Shown here piece after piece: positions 8,545-17,900 of a stretch of DNA of 64,000 nucleotides. Position 1 is the stretch's first letter. Each line of letters starts with the position of its first letter. The position numbers and the translations under genes are program-made. Under the pieces are notes generated by a model. That model was given only the letters and a program-made list of their open reading frames with translations, had not been told where the DNA came from and searched no databases. The DNA comes from Halorussus lipolyticus (GTDB lineage: Archaea; Halobacteriota; Halobacteria; Halobacteriales; Haladaptataceae): the NCBI RefSeq assembly GCF_029338375.1, contig NZ_CP119805.1:248001-312000 (forward strand). Direction: 5' to 3'.

Positions 8545-8808
8545 TTACGCTTCCGAAGTATCCGTGTTGGTCTCCGTCTCGTTGACGGGTTCGGCGTCGG
8601 TATCGGGCGACGTGACCTCGTTCTGCGCTTCCTGAAGCTCCTCTTCGATTTCCTGTCGTCCCTTCTTGAACTCGCCCATCGCCTCGCCGGTCGAACGGGC
8701 GAGTTTCGGAATCTTGTTCGCGCCGAACAGCAGGACGGCGATGAGGAGGATGACCATCATCTCCATCCCGCCCGGAATCGGCCCGAATAGCGGAATCATT
8801 TGTTCCAT
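8545..8808 (-). CDS. tatA: Twin-arginine translocase subunit TatA/E
   Basis: Pore-forming subunit of the Tat pathway, which carries most haloarchaeal secretion. From the chosen ATG at 8808 it is 87 residues: extracellular N terminus MEQMIPLFGP, one membrane helix (MVILLIAVLLFGA), the FGANKIPKLAR hinge, an amphipathic helix with FKKGRQE, and an acidic tail. An earlier in-frame ATG at 8835 would add nine polar residues; 8808 is preferred because a GAGGTAG ribosome-binding-like sequence precedes it and the family starts close to the membrane helix. No TatC in the window. Confidence 0.93.
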   Translation of the reverse strand: MEQMIPLFGPIPGGMEMMVILLIAVLLFGANKIPKLARSTGEAMGEFKKGRQEIEEELQEAQNEVTSPDTDAEPVNETETNTDTSEA

Positions 8809-8890
8809 CTCTACCTCATCCGTTCGGCCCCTCACTTGTAGGCTTTTCCCCCGAGATTTATGCTTCGGCCTCCAAAGGAGGGGTGTATCC

Positions 8891-9310
8891 GTGACCGACC
8901 TCGCCGAGCGCGCCCGCCGGTTCGTCCTCGAATCTCACGCCGAAACACTCGAAACCGTCCTCGAATGCGCCGACAGCGTGGCTTCGGGGTGGGACGGAGA
9001 CGCCACCGCGGACAGCGCCAGAGTCGCCGACTCGCTCCGCGCAGAACTCGAAGCCGAGGAGGTCTGGGCGCAGTTGCCCCACGTCCTCGTCGGCGCGGTC
9101 CGGGCCACCGGCCACTCGCTCTCCGCGACGCCCGTGGCGGCCCCGCCCTACGTCGTCGCCACGAGCAGAGGACCGATGCTCCGCGCGACCCTCGACGGGG
9201 GTCGGTTGGTACTTTCGATGCAGGTCTTCGACGTCGAGCGCGAGGAGACCACTCGCTACGTCCGCCGGGCCACGACGCCCGCCGAGGCCCTGCGAGCGAA
9301 CTTCAAGTAG
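8891..9310 (+). CDS. Conserved haloarchaeal protein, function unknown
   Basis: Protein of 139 residues from GTG 8891, chosen because a perfect AGGAGG ribosome-binding site lies about 10 bases upstream. It starts MTDLAERARRFVLESHAETL and shows a helical acidic first half, then a mixed alpha/beta half with PYVVATSRGPMLRATLDGGRLVLSMQVF. No membrane segment, metal motif or nucleotide motif is visible. The downstream CPBP protease gene starts 26 bp after its stop, so the pair may be co-transcribed. I do not recognise a function. Confidence 0.75.
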   Translation: MTDLAERARRFVLESHAETLETVLECADSVASGWDGDATADSARVADSLRAELEAEEVWAQLPHVLVGAVRATGHSLSATPVAAPPYVVATSRGPMLRATLDGGRLVLSMQVFDVEREETTRYVRRATTPAEALRANFK

Positions 9311-9336
9311 CTCCGGGTCGTAGTCCGGGAGGACCG

Positions 9337-10089
9337 ATGGAACAAGTCAACGTCGAGGGCGTCACGCCCTCCTCGCCGGGCAGGAGCCTCCTCGCGGCGG
9401 CCCTGCTCGGTCTCGGCGGGTACGGATTCGCAATTCTGGTCGTCGGCCTGACCGCACTGGTGTTGATACAGGCGGGGATTCCGCTGATGGAACAGCCGAC
9501 GCTCCTGCTGGCGATTTCGGTCGTGATGGGACAGGGTGTCGCGTTCGGAACCTTCGCGCTGGGGTATCTGACCTACACCGACCGAGGACTGGGATTCGTC
9601 CGGGCGCGGGTGCCGACGCTCCGGGATTTGGGCTGGTTCGTCGGGGGCCTCGTCGCGCTGTTCGCTGGCCTCATCGCGCTCTCGGCGCTGTTCTCGGCGC
9701 TGGGCGTCCAGTCGGCGTCGAACGCGGTCACGGAGTTCGGCGAGCAGGACCCGACCGTCTTCCTCCTGCTGGTGCCCCTCTCGTTCCTGTTCATCGGGCC
9801 GGGCGAGGAGTTACTCTATCGAGGCGTCGTGCAGGGTCGGCTACGGGAGGCCTTCGGCCCGTGGGTCGCCATCGGGATAGCGAGTTTCATCTTCGCGGTG
9901 GTTCACATCTTCTCGCTACAGGGACAGGGGAAACTCGCGTATCTGGCCATCCTGCTGGTCCTCTCGCCGATTCTGGGGCTGGCTTACGAGCGGACCGAAA
10001 ATCTGGTGGTGCCGTCGCTCATCCACGGCGGATTCAACGCGGTCCAGTTCTACGTGGCGTATCTCGGCGCGACCGGCGGGTTGGCCTGA
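9337..10089 (+). CDS. CPBP family intramembrane metalloprotease
   Basis: Multi-span membrane protein of 250 residues in the CAAX-protease/bacteriocin-processing (Abi) family. The active-site motifs are present: EELLYRG with Glu157-Glu158 (codons 9805-9810), a His in VHIFSLQ, and the final HGGFNAVQF with His and Asn. The family cleaves within or near the membrane and includes prenyl-protein proteases and bacteriocin self-immunity proteins; the substrate here is unknown. ATG 9337 follows a GGGAGG ribosome-binding site. Probably an operon with the upstream 139-residue protein. Confidence 0.9.
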   Translation: MEQVNVEGVTPSSPGRSLLAAALLGLGGYGFAILVVGLTALVLIQAGIPLMEQPTLLLAISVVMGQGVAFGTFALGYLTYTDRGLGFVRARVPTLRDLGWFVGGLVALFAGLIALSALFSALGVQSASNAVTEFGEQDPTVFLLLVPLSFLFIGPGEELLYRGVVQGRLREAFGPWVAIGIASFIFAVVHIFSLQGQGKLAYLAILLVLSPILGLAYERTENLVVPSLIHGGFNAVQFYVAYLGATGGLA

Positions 10090-10092
10090 CCG

Positions 10093-10383
10093 CTATTGCT
10101 TTCCCGCCCATCGCAGGACGCGAAACCGGTCGTACCCTCCGTAGGCGAGTTCGAGCGCACCCATCCACCAGTTCCACTTCTCGGGGAGCGCGAGGCTCTC
10201 CGGGGCGTCTCTGAGGTTCTCCACGACGACCGAAACCGTCAGCTCCCGGCCCATGTCGGCCTCGAACTGCCCCGAGTCCGCCAAGTCCCGCGCCTGTCGA
10301 GCCACAACCCGCCGAGTCCCGGCGTTCCCCCCGAACGCTTCGTCCAGTCTGCTCTCGAATCGCTGGTCGATTTTCATTTCCAT
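10093..10383 (-). CDS. Conserved haloarchaeal hypothetical protein
   Basis: Protein of 96 residues, start ATG 10383 (a second ATG two codons in is also possible). Acidic helical N-terminal half (MEMKIDQRFESRLDEAFGG), then ELTVSVVVENLRDAP and a tryptophan-rich segment PEKWNWWMGALELAYGGYDRFRVLRW. No membrane span or known catalytic motif. It converges on the CPBP protease gene with a 3-bp gap and lies downstream of TFB. Codon use and acidity match a real gene; function not recognised. Confidence 0.65.
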   Translation of the reverse strand: MEMKIDQRFESRLDEAFGGNAGTRRVVARQARDLADSGQFEADMGRELTVSVVVENLRDAPESLALPEKWNWWMGALELAYGGYDRFRVLRWAGKQ

Positions 10384-10430
10384 TGTCGTCTCCGCCGAAC
10401 GATTGGGTCGCAGACTCTACTACGTGCTTC

Positions 10431-11393
10431 TCAGTTGTAAAGTCCGATGGCCTTGATTTGCTCTTGATACCGATTTCGAATGGTAACTTCGGTGACTTGC
10501 GCCACGTCGGCGACCTCTCGCTGGGTCTTCTTCTCGTTGCAGAGCAGGGACGCGGCGTAAATCGCGGCGGCCGCGTACCCGGTCGGCGACTTGCCCGAGA
10601 GCAGGCCCTTCTCGGCGGTCACGTCGATGATTTCGTTGGCCTTGCTCTCTACCTCCTCGGACAGGTCGAGTTCCGAGCAGAACCGCGGGACGTACTTCTT
10701 GGGGTCTACGGGTTCCATCCCCAGCGCGAGTTCTTGGGAGATGTACCGATACGTCCGGCCGATTTCCTTGCGGTCCACTCGCGCGACTTCCGATACTTCT
10801 TCGAGGCTCCGCGGGATGCCCTCCTTCCGGCAGGCGGCGTAGAGGCAACTTGTGGCGACCCCCTCGATGGAGCGCCCGCGAATCAGGTCCTCTTTGAGCG
10901 CCCGCCGGTAGATGACCGAGGCGACTTCTTGGACCGACCGCGGGACGCCCAGCGCCGAGGACATCCGATTGAGTTCGCTGAGCGCGAACTGGAGGTTGCG
11001 CTCGCCGGCGTCCTTGGTCCGAATCCGCTCCTGCCACTTGCGCAGGCGGTGCATCTGGCTTCGCTTCTCCGAGGAGAGCGACCGGCCGTAGGCGTCCTTG
11101 TTCTTCCAGTCGATGGTGGTCGTCAGGCCCTTGTCGTGCATCGTGTTCGTGGTCGGTGCCCCCACCCGACTCTTCGACTGGCGCTCCTGATGGTTGAACG
11201 CGCGCCACTCGGGACCGCGGTCCACGTTGCGCTCCTCGACGACGAGGCCGCAGTCCTCGCAGACCAGTTCGCTTCCGCCAGCGTCCGCGACCAGCGTGCC
11301 GGCCTCACACTCCGGACAGGTCTCGGTGTCTTCGGATTGCGCCTCCGTCTCGGACTCCTGCACTTGCTCTCGCTGGCGGATGGGCCCACTCAT
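10431..11393 (-). CDS. tfb: Transcription initiation factor IIB
   Basis: General transcription factor of 320 residues bridging TATA-bound TBP and RNA polymerase. It has an N-terminal zinc ribbon (TCPEC and, 17 residues on, CEDCG), the B-reader/linker region with [13 protein letters not shown], and two cyclin-like repeats (from about residue 125 and residue 220). The C-terminal helix-turn-helix [17 protein letters not shown] reads the BRE. Haloarchaea usually encode several TFBs; which paralogue this is cannot be told. Its promoter is described at 11419-11428. Confidence 0.97.
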   Translation of the reverse strand: MSGPIRQREQVQESETEAQSEDTETCPECEAGTLVADAGGSELVCEDCGLVVEERNVDRGPEWRAFNHQERQSKSRVGAPTTNTMHDKGLTTTIDWKNKDAYGRSLSSEKRSQMHRLRKWQERIRTKDAGERNLQFALSELNRMSSALGVPRSVQEVASVIYRRALKEDLIRGRSIEGVATSCLYAACRKEGIPRSLEEVSEVARVDRKEIGRTYRYISQELALGMEPVDPKKYVPRFCSELDLSEEVESKANEIIDVTAEKGLLSGKSPTGYAAAAIYAASLLCNEKKTQREVADVAQVTEVTIRNRYQEQIKAIGLYN

Positions 11394-11418
11394 GAGTCTG
11401 TTAGTAAGGCGGTGTGGT

Positions 11419-11428
11419 AGATAAACCC
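11419..11428 (-). promoter_or_regulatory. TATA box of tfb
   Basis: On the minus strand the sequence GGGTTTATCT lies about 27-36 bases upstream of the ATG at 11393. With transcription starting about 25 bases downstream of the box, the mRNA would have almost no leader, as is common in haloarchaea. The rest of the gap up to 11527 is AT-rich (including AAAATAGTATAGTAATG) and may hold further upstream elements. Confidence 0.5.
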
Positions 11429-11527
11429 TGCGTGGGCTTGCACCGGCGTTTCAGGCGGGAATCGGCAATAATTCTAATTCCCAAAAATAGTATAGTAATG
11501 TCTTAAGAAGTAATTACGATTGCGAAA

Positions 11528-12631
11528 TCAGAATTCCGTGACCACTTCGATGCCGACGGTCCCGTAGTCGTTCATCGCAGTGAGGCGGTCGGGCACGTCT
11601 TCAAGCGCGACCTCTCGGGTCACCAGTTCGGCGGGCGAGACGGTGCCCCGGTCCATCATCCGGAGGAGTTCGCCGTATCTGGTCGGGGGCATCCCTCTGG
11701 ACCCGAGGAAAGTAATCTCGCGCATCGTCATGGCGTCGGTCGGCAGGGCGACCTCGCCGCGCTCGTCGTCGGTGGTCAGGCCGAGTTGGAGGTGCTGGCC
11801 GCGCTTTCGCAGGCAGTCGATGGAGTTCCGGCAGGTCTCGGCGACTCCGAGGGCGTCCACCGAGACGTGCGCACCGTCGGACGAACTCCGACGAGGCTCG
11901 CGGTGTTCGCGCTCACCACCGCCGACGAGCGCCCTGATTCGGTCCGGCACGTCGCCGACCTCCTCGGCGTTCACCGTCTCGTCGGCCCCCAGTTCTTCGG
12001 CCTTCGCCAGTTTCTCGTCGGCCAAATCGACCGCGACGACGTTCGCGCCGAGGGCGTCGGCGACGTGGACCGCCGAGAGGCCGACCCCGCCGCACCCGTG
12101 GACCGCCACCCAGTCGCCGGGCGCGAGGTCCGCGCGATGGGCCAACCCGTGGTACGCGGTCGCAAACCTGCATCCGAGGCCGGCCATCTCGACCGGCGAG
12201 ACGTTCGCGGGGAGTTCGACCGCGTTGTAGTCGGCGTAGGGAACGTGGACCTGCTCGGCGAACGCGCCGGGCGCGTCGGCCTCGAACCCGAGCGCGAGTC
12301 CATCGGCGCAGACGTTACCGTGCCCGTTCCGGCAGTACTCGCAGTCTCCTCGGCCGAGGTTGAACGGCACCGCGATGCGGTCGCCCTCCCGGACGCGCTG
12401 GACCGACTCGCCGACCGAAATCACGGTCCCGGCGGGTTCGTGGCCGAGAATCTGGCCCTTCGGCACGCGGTCGTCGGCCCATTCGCCGTGGCCCTGCCAC
12501 GCGTGCCAGTCGCTCCGGCAGATGCCGCAGGCCTCGGTTTCGACGACGACGCCGTGAGGGTCGGGTTCGGGTGACGGGACCTCCTCGATTTCGAGGAGGT
12601 CGGCGTACTCGCGCAGGACGGCGGCTTTCAT
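11528..12631 (-). CDS. Zinc-dependent alcohol dehydrogenase family protein
   Basis: Medium-chain NAD(P)-dependent dehydrogenase, 367 residues from ATG 12631. The catalytic zinc site is intact (CGICRSDWHAW and GHEPAG), and the Rossmann motif GCGGVGLSAV is present. The structural-zinc loop reads GRGDCEYCRNGHGNVC: Arg stands where the first of the four Cys is expected, so the lobe has three Cys. An unusual charged insert (GGGEREHREPRRSSSDG) lies near residue 230, after the Rossmann domain. Substrate unknown; threonine- or polyol-dehydrogenase-like members resemble it. It sits alone, downstream of tfb on the same strand. Confidence 0.9.
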   Translation of the reverse strand: MKAAVLREYADLLEIEEVPSPEPDPHGVVVETEACGICRSDWHAWQGHGEWADDRVPKGQILGHEPAGTVISVGESVQRVREGDRIAVPFNLGRGDCEYCRNGHGNVCADGLALGFEADAPGAFAEQVHVPYADYNAVELPANVSPVEMAGLGCRFATAYHGLAHRADLAPGDWVAVHGCGGVGLSAVHVADALGANVVAVDLADEKLAKAEELGADETVNAEEVGDVPDRIRALVGGGEREHREPRRSSSDGAHVSVDALGVAETCRNSIDCLRKRGQHLQLGLTTDDERGEVALPTDAMTMREITFLGSRGMPPTRYGELLRMMDRGTVSPAELVTREVALEDVPDRLTAMNDYGTVGIEVVTEF

Positions 12632-12780
12632 ACGGGAATCGTCGTCCGGAGGCCGGTTAAATCGCCGGGTCCCGGCTAGGCACTCGTGGGTTGCTCCTCG
12701 ATTTCGGGTTCTGTTTTGGGTCTCGCCTTGGCTTTGGACTCCGGGGCAAGTATCGTGACCGCCAGCAGAGGAATGCTGAA

Positions 12781-13021
12781 AAGCTAGCTTCAGGCGTGAG
12801 CAAAGCCGTCCACCGCACAGCACCGCCCTGCACCGCGACGCTCCGCACAACGCCGCAACCGCACCGCGACAGCCTCACACCTCCCCAACCTCCTGCGCTA
12901 CTCCCTTCGGTCCGTTGCTCGTCCACCGGCGGACAAACCGCGTCCGCCGAGCCTGCGGTCGCTTCGCTTCCGCAGACCTCGCGCGGGTTGGGCGCGCAGA
13001 ACCGCGCGCCCGGCGCGCGCC
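12781..13021 (+). repeat. Dispersed element family II, copy a
   Basis: Lies in the 505-bp gap 12632-13136, which contains no supported gene. Begins with the palindrome AAGCTAGCTT (12781-12790), followed by GGCGTGAGCAAAGCCGTC and an ACCGCAC-rich tract, then CCTCCCCAACCTCCT, and ends in a hairpin GCGCGC/GCGCGC with loop AGAACC (12992-13009). The opening 35 bases and the CTCCCCAACCTCCT block match copy b (61162-61295) on the opposite strand. Between 12632 and 12780 I see only an AT-poor spacer. Confidence 0.55.
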
Positions 13022-13075
13022 GGGACATAAAATCAACTACTCAATCCGCCATAGGCAGTCCCTACGCGGTCGTAG

Positions 13076-13107
13076 ACCGTCTGTACTGGACTACAGACGG
13101 TTTATAA
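13076..13107 (+). promoter_or_regulatory. Promoter with upstream dyad for propeller surface-protein gene
   Basis: A perfect 10-bp inverted repeat, ACCGTCTGTA (13076-13085) and TACAGACGGT (13092-13101) with 6-bp spacer CTGGAC, runs directly into the TATA box TTTATAA (13101-13107). The ATG at 13137 is 30 bases downstream, so the mRNA is nearly leaderless. A dyad over the BRE position is where an archaeal activator or a TFB-competing repressor would bind. The box continues ATAACAAAAC, similar to the promoter of the next gene (ATAACAAAGAC at 14898-14908). Confidence 0.65.
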
Positions 13108-13136
13108 CAAAACTCGTCTGGCCCCCAGAGACGCGC

Positions 13137-14597
13137 ATGAAACAGGCACGTGCAGTGGCGCTGGCAGTGCTGGTCGTCGGCGCTGGCCTCGCGGGGGTCG
13201 TCCCGGCGACTGCGACCGGCGGACCGGTGGCCGAGACACCGGAGGCAGTGGCCGAGACACCCGAGGAGAACGCATCGACCCCCATCGACGCGCGAGCGCC
13301 GCCGGAACTCCCCGAGGAGTGGCAGAGGACCTACGGCGGGAGCGGCGACGACATCTTCGCCGACCTCGTGAAGACCGACGACGGGGGCTACCTGCTGGTC
13401 GGGTGGACCGAGAGCGGCGGGAGCAGGGACGCGTGGATAGTCAAGACCGACGGGGAGGGCGAGCGCGAGTGGTCCAAGACCCTCGGCGGCCCCGGCACCG
13501 ACCGGTTCTGGGGCGTCACCCGAGCGGGCGAGGGGTATCTCCTCGCGGGCCGGACCGACGCCGACGGCGCAAAAGGGTGGGTCGTGGAACTCAACCCCGC
13601 GGGCGAGGTCCGTGACGAGCGCGTCCTCGGGTCCGGGGCGTTCTACGCAGTCGAGAGCAGAGAGGCCGAGGCCGGCACCGAGTACCTGCTGGCGGGGTGG
13701 ACCCCCGGCGACGGCGGCAACGCCGGATGGGCGGTCAAACTCGCGGGCGACCTCTCGGAGTCGTGGCAGACCGGCTACCGGACGCCCGACGAGTACTCCG
13801 ACGGCTACCTCCGGGCGGTCGTGCCGACCGACTCGGGCTACTACCTCGCCGGGAAAATCGAGGGCGACAGCGACGATGCGTGGGCGCTCCGAATCGAGGA
13901 CGACGGGAGCAAAGCGTGGCAGGCCACCGCGGGCGGACCGGACCGAGACGACGTGTGGGCGGCCGCCTCCGGGTCGGTCGAGGGCAACGCCAGCGCGGGG
14001 GTCCTCGTCGCGGGCGAGACCGAGAGCGACAGCACCGGCCCGCGAGACGGGTGGCTGGTCAAGTTCGGCGCTGACGGCGCGGTCGAGTGGGAACGGCGAC
14101 CCGGCGGCGAGGGCACCCAGTGGCTCGACTCGGCGATGCGGACCGAACAGGGCTACCTCGTCACTGGCGGGTCCGACGCCGGGCCGAAGGGCGACGTGGA
14201 CGGCTACGTCGTGATGACCGACGAGGAGGGCGAGACGAACTGGACGAACTACTACGGCACCGACGGGTGGGACAAGCCGTGGCCCGCCATCCGGGACGAC
14301 GGCGGGTACGTCCTCGCGGGCCAGACCTCCGGAAACGGCGCGCAGGCCAAAGACGGCTGGCTGGTCAGAATCGGCGAGGAGTCGAGTTCCCCCGGCACGA
14401 CCGTCTCCAGCGAGAACGTGACCATCGAGACGACGACGACCGCCGACGGCGGCGAGGACGCCGACGACACCACTAACGAGGCCATACAGGGCGAAACCGA
14501 GACGGTGACCGAAGAACCGGAGGGTAGTGTGCCCGGATTCGGCGTCGGCGCGGCCGTCCTCGCGCTCGCGGTGGCCCTCCTCGTCCTCCGGCGATAG
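13137..14597 (+). CDS. Secreted beta-propeller protein with PGF-CTERM anchor
   Basis: Exported protein of 486 residues. Signal peptide: MKQARAVALAVLVVGAGLAG then a VPATATG cleavage-like region. The body contains seven blade-like repeats, each with a W/Y-x-x-x-x-G-G type turn and a DGGYLLVGWT-like strand (first at about residue 61), suggesting a seven-bladed propeller. A Thr-rich linker leads to SVPGFGVGAAVLALAVALLVLRR, the tripartite PGF-CTERM signal that archaeosortase A removes while a lipid anchor is attached. ATG 13137 was chosen because the signal peptide and TATA box fit it. Ligand unknown. The stop codon overlaps the first base of a tandem-repeat array. Confidence 0.9.
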   Translation: MKQARAVALAVLVVGAGLAGVVPATATGGPVAETPEAVAETPEENASTPIDARAPPELPEEWQRTYGGSGDDIFADLVKTDDGGYLLVGWTESGGSRDAWIVKTDGEGEREWSKTLGGPGTDRFWGVTRAGEGYLLAGRTDADGAKGWVVELNPAGEVRDERVLGSGAFYAVESREAEAGTEYLLAGWTPGDGGNAGWAVKLAGDLSESWQTGYRTPDEYSDGYLRAVVPTDSGYYLAGKIEGDSDDAWALRIEDDGSKAWQATAGGPDRDDVWAAASGSVEGNASAGVLVAGETESDSTGPRDGWLVKFGADGAVEWERRPGGEGTQWLDSAMRTEQGYLVTGGSDAGPKGDVDGYVVMTDEEGETNWTNYYGTDGWDKPWPAIRDDGGYVLAGQTSGNGAQAKDGWLVRIGEESSSPGTTVSSENVTIETTTTADGGEDADDTTNEAIQGETETVTEEPEGSVPGFGVGAAVLALAVALLVLRR

Positions 14598-14804
14598 GGA
14601 GGGGTCCGGCCCTCCAGCGAAAGGGAGGGGTCCGGCCCTCCAGCGATAGGGAGGGGTCCGGCCCTCCAGCGATAGGGAGGGGTCCGGCCCTCCAGCGATA
14701 GGGAGGGGTCCGGCCCTCCAGCGATAGGGAGGGGTCCGGCCCTCCAGCGATAGGGAGGGGTCCGGCCCTCCAGCGAAAGGGAGGGGTCCGGCCCTCTGGC
14801 CATA
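14597..14804. repeat. Eight tandem 26-bp hairpin repeats
   Basis: Eight contiguous 26-bp units start at 14597, 14623, 14649, 14675, 14701, 14727, 14753 and 14779. Each contains GGAGGGGTCCGGCCCTCC, which can fold as a GGAGGG/CCCTCC-type hairpin; units differ only by GATA versus GAAA at the end, and the last has a changed 3' half. The array begins on the final base of the propeller gene's stop codon. There are no spacers, so it is not a CRISPR array. It could act as a terminator cluster or a recombination-prone satellite. Confidence 0.95.
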
Positions 14805-14831
14805 GGCCGGGGATTCAGTCCTCTCATCGGC

Positions 14832-14850
14832 GAATAAGCCGAGCTTATTC
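14832..14850. terminator. Perfect 8-bp hairpin upstream of giant surface-protein gene
   Basis: GAATAAGC (14832-14839), loop CGA, GCTTATTC (14843-14850). It follows the 26-bp repeats and precedes the promoter of the next gene. The motif TTATTCTGCGA just after it recurs at 14919-14929. No T-run follows the stem, so a terminator role is only a possibility; an operator is the alternative. Confidence 0.35.
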
Positions 14851-14889
14851 TGCGACAAGCAGTCCCAACGCGACGTTACGCTCCCTTTG

Positions 14890-14915
14890 ACCTCCCCATA
14901 ACAAAGACGGGAGGT
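14890..14915 (+). promoter_or_regulatory. Candidate promoter of Thr-rich surface protein
   Basis: A perfect 7-bp inverted repeat, ACCTCCC (14890-14896) and GGGAGGT (14909-14915), encloses CATAACAAAGAC, the best TATA-like stretch before the ATG at 14940. The shared ATAACAAA core with the promoter at 13101 suggests that the two surface-protein genes are controlled together. Evidence is positional only. Confidence 0.4.
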
Positions 14916-14939
14916 GGGTTATTCTGCGAGAGAGTCACA

Positions 14940-17900
14940 ATGACACCGGGGGAGGGAGGCGATTTGAGACGCCGGAGAGACGCGCTCGTTTTCGCGTGGC
15001 TTCTCGTCGCCAGTAGCATCGTCGGCGCGAGCGGGATGCCGCTCGCGTCAGCGGGACCGCCGGTCGGCGGCCCCGAGCAGGTGGACGGGCCTGCGAACGC
15101 CGACGGGCCTCCTCCTGCGCCCGATGCAAACTCACCCTCCGCGCCCGGTTCGGATGGCGCGTCCGGACCGGACGCGCCGTCTGCGTCCTCGTCTCCGCCA
15201 GCGGGCGCAAGCGATGAAGGAAATATAGAGCAATCTAATAGCAACCGAAAAGATTCTAGTAGCAATTCAGGGAATGCCGAAAGAAACGAGGACCAAGGGC
15301 AGACGGACCCGGCGACTCGGTGCGGCCGAGGAGCCATCCCCCGAGGACCCGCCGGGTCTGGGAACCTCTCGGACGCCGACGCCGAACTGACCGGCGCGGC
15401 GAGTAACGACCGCGCCGGGTGGGCGACCGACGTGGGCGACGTGAACAACGACGGCCACGCCGACCTGCTGGTGGGCGCGCCGAGCAACGACTCGGCGGGC
15501 GAGGACTCCGGGTCAGCGTACCTGTTCTACGGCCCGGTCAACCGGAGCGAAGTCGAACTCTCGGAGGCCAACGTCACCTTCCGGGCGCGGTCTCCCGGCG
15601 AACACGCCGGGTTCTCGGTCGAGTTGGGCGACCTGAACGACGACGGCTACGCCGACATCGTGGTCGGCGCGCCCCTCGCGGACGTGAACGGCCCGAACTC
15701 CGGCGCGGCCTACGTCGTCTACGGCGGGGGGAACCTGCCCGAGACGGTTCGACTCAAGTTCGCCACCGCGACCCTCCTCGGCGCGGCGGCGGGCGACCGG
15801 GCCGGGTGGTCGCTGGCGACGATGCCCAACGCGAGCAACGGAAGCGCGGGCCTGCTGGTCGGCGCGCCACAGCACGACGGCGTGGCCCCCGACTCCGGCG
15901 CGGCCTACCTGACGTACATGCCCCGCGTCGGCACGTTCGGCCTCGGCAACGCCAACGTGACCTATCTCGGCGCTGGCCGACGGGACTACGCCGGGTCGTC
16001 CGTCGCGGCGCTCGACGCGAACAACGACAGCACCAGCGACGTACTCATCGGCGCTCGGGGCAACGACTCGGTGGCCGAGGACGCCGGCGCTGTCTACCTC
16101 TCCTACGGCCCGCAACTCTCGGGGACCTCTCTGCTGGTGAACGCCCCGGTCACCTTCCGCGGGGCCGGTGAGGGCGACCAAGCCGGGTTCGCCGTCGCCG
16201 ACGCTGGCGACCTGAACAGCGACGGCCGGGACGACGTAGCCATCGGCGCGCCCTTCCACGACGTGCCCGCCGAGGACGCCGGGTCGGCCTACGTCCAGTA
16301 CGGCGGCGACATCCCGCGCGTGGTCAATCTCTCGACAGAGGCCGACGCCGCGCTCCCCGGCGAGGAGGGCGGTGACCTCGCCGGGTGGTCGCTCGCTGGT
16401 GCCGGTGACGTGAACGACGACACCTACGGGGACCTGCTGGTCGGCGCACCCTTCAACAACAGTACCGCGCCGAACGCGGGGGCCGCGTACCTCCTCTACG
16501 GTTCGCAAATCGCCGAGCGACACTCGCTGTCCGGCGCGCACGCCAAGTTCAGCGGCGAGACCGAGGGCGACTTGGCTGGCTACGCGCTCTCGGGCGGCGA
16601 CGTGAACAACGATTCGGCCACCGACCTGCTGGTCGGCGCGCCCTTCACCGACGGAAGCACCAACACCGGGTCGGCCTACGTCGTGAACGGCGACTGCCCG
16701 CAGAAGCCCGAGACAGCCACCGAGACGACCACCACTACGACTGACACACCGACAGAGACCCCGACCGAGACACCCACGACCACCGAGACGACGACCACCG
16801 CGACCCCGACGCCCGAACCCCTCCGCATCCGGGTGGCCTTCGACTGCCGGAAAGTCACCGTCGCGGCCGAGCAGTACACCCGCGTCGTCCTGACCTTCCG
16901 AGACGGCGACACCCAGACCTTCCGGAGCATCTACAGTGGCGTCAACACCTTCTCGGGCACCGGGGCGAACGACGGCGAGGTCGTCACGCAGGTCAAAGTG
17001 TTCAACGGCCCAGACAGGTTCGAGGTCCGGCGAAACGACGTGAGCGGTTGCGAACCCGCGACCCCCGAACCCGAGGAACCCTTCGTCCCGCGAATCTTCT
17101 TCGTGAGTTGCGAGAAGGCGGTCGTGCAGGCCGACCAGTTCCGGGTCGTCAGGCTGACCTTCGCCGACGGCGCGAGCCAGACCTTCCGGGGCGACTACGC
17201 CAACCGAGCGCAGTTCGTCGGCACCGGCGACAATCAGGGGAAGGTCCTCAAATCGGTCACGGTCCGGGGACCAGACGGCGATACGGTGACGCGCAGAAAC
17301 CCGAGTTTCGAGGCCTGCGCGGAACCGGACACCACGACGACCACCACAACCACGACGACCACGACGACCGAGACCCCCAGACCGCTCGAACCCAGATACG
17401 ACTTCGACTGCGCGAAGGTCGCGGTGGACGCCCACCGCTACGACTCGGTGACGCTCGTCTTCGAGGACGGCGACAGACAGACCTTCCGCGGGACGTTCAC
17501 CAGCCGGAACGTCTTCTTCGGCACCGGAGACAACCGGGGCGAGGTCATCCGGCAAGTCGTCGTCAGGCGCGGCGGCGACGTGGCCCGCCAGTCGAACCCG
17601 GACTTCGAGGAGTGCGTCGAGCGCGAGACGACGACCACGACCACCACGACGCTGGACCTGCCGACGACCACGACCACCACGGCGACGACCACCACGACCA
17701 CCACCGAGGAGCCGGGTCCACCGCCGAACGCCAGAGCCGCGAGTCCGGCCTGCGAGCGCCTCAGACTGACCAACCCGACCACCGAGCGCATCACGTTCAC
17801 CGTGACTGGCGAGTCGGGCCTGACCGAGGTCGTCATCCTGAACCCCGGCCAGAGCGAGACGTTCGGGATTCCGCCCGGCACCTACCGGGTGCAGGCGAAG

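Noticed and set aside
14597..14804. CRISPR array
   Set aside because: Units are contiguous without unique spacers, and no cas genes are present.
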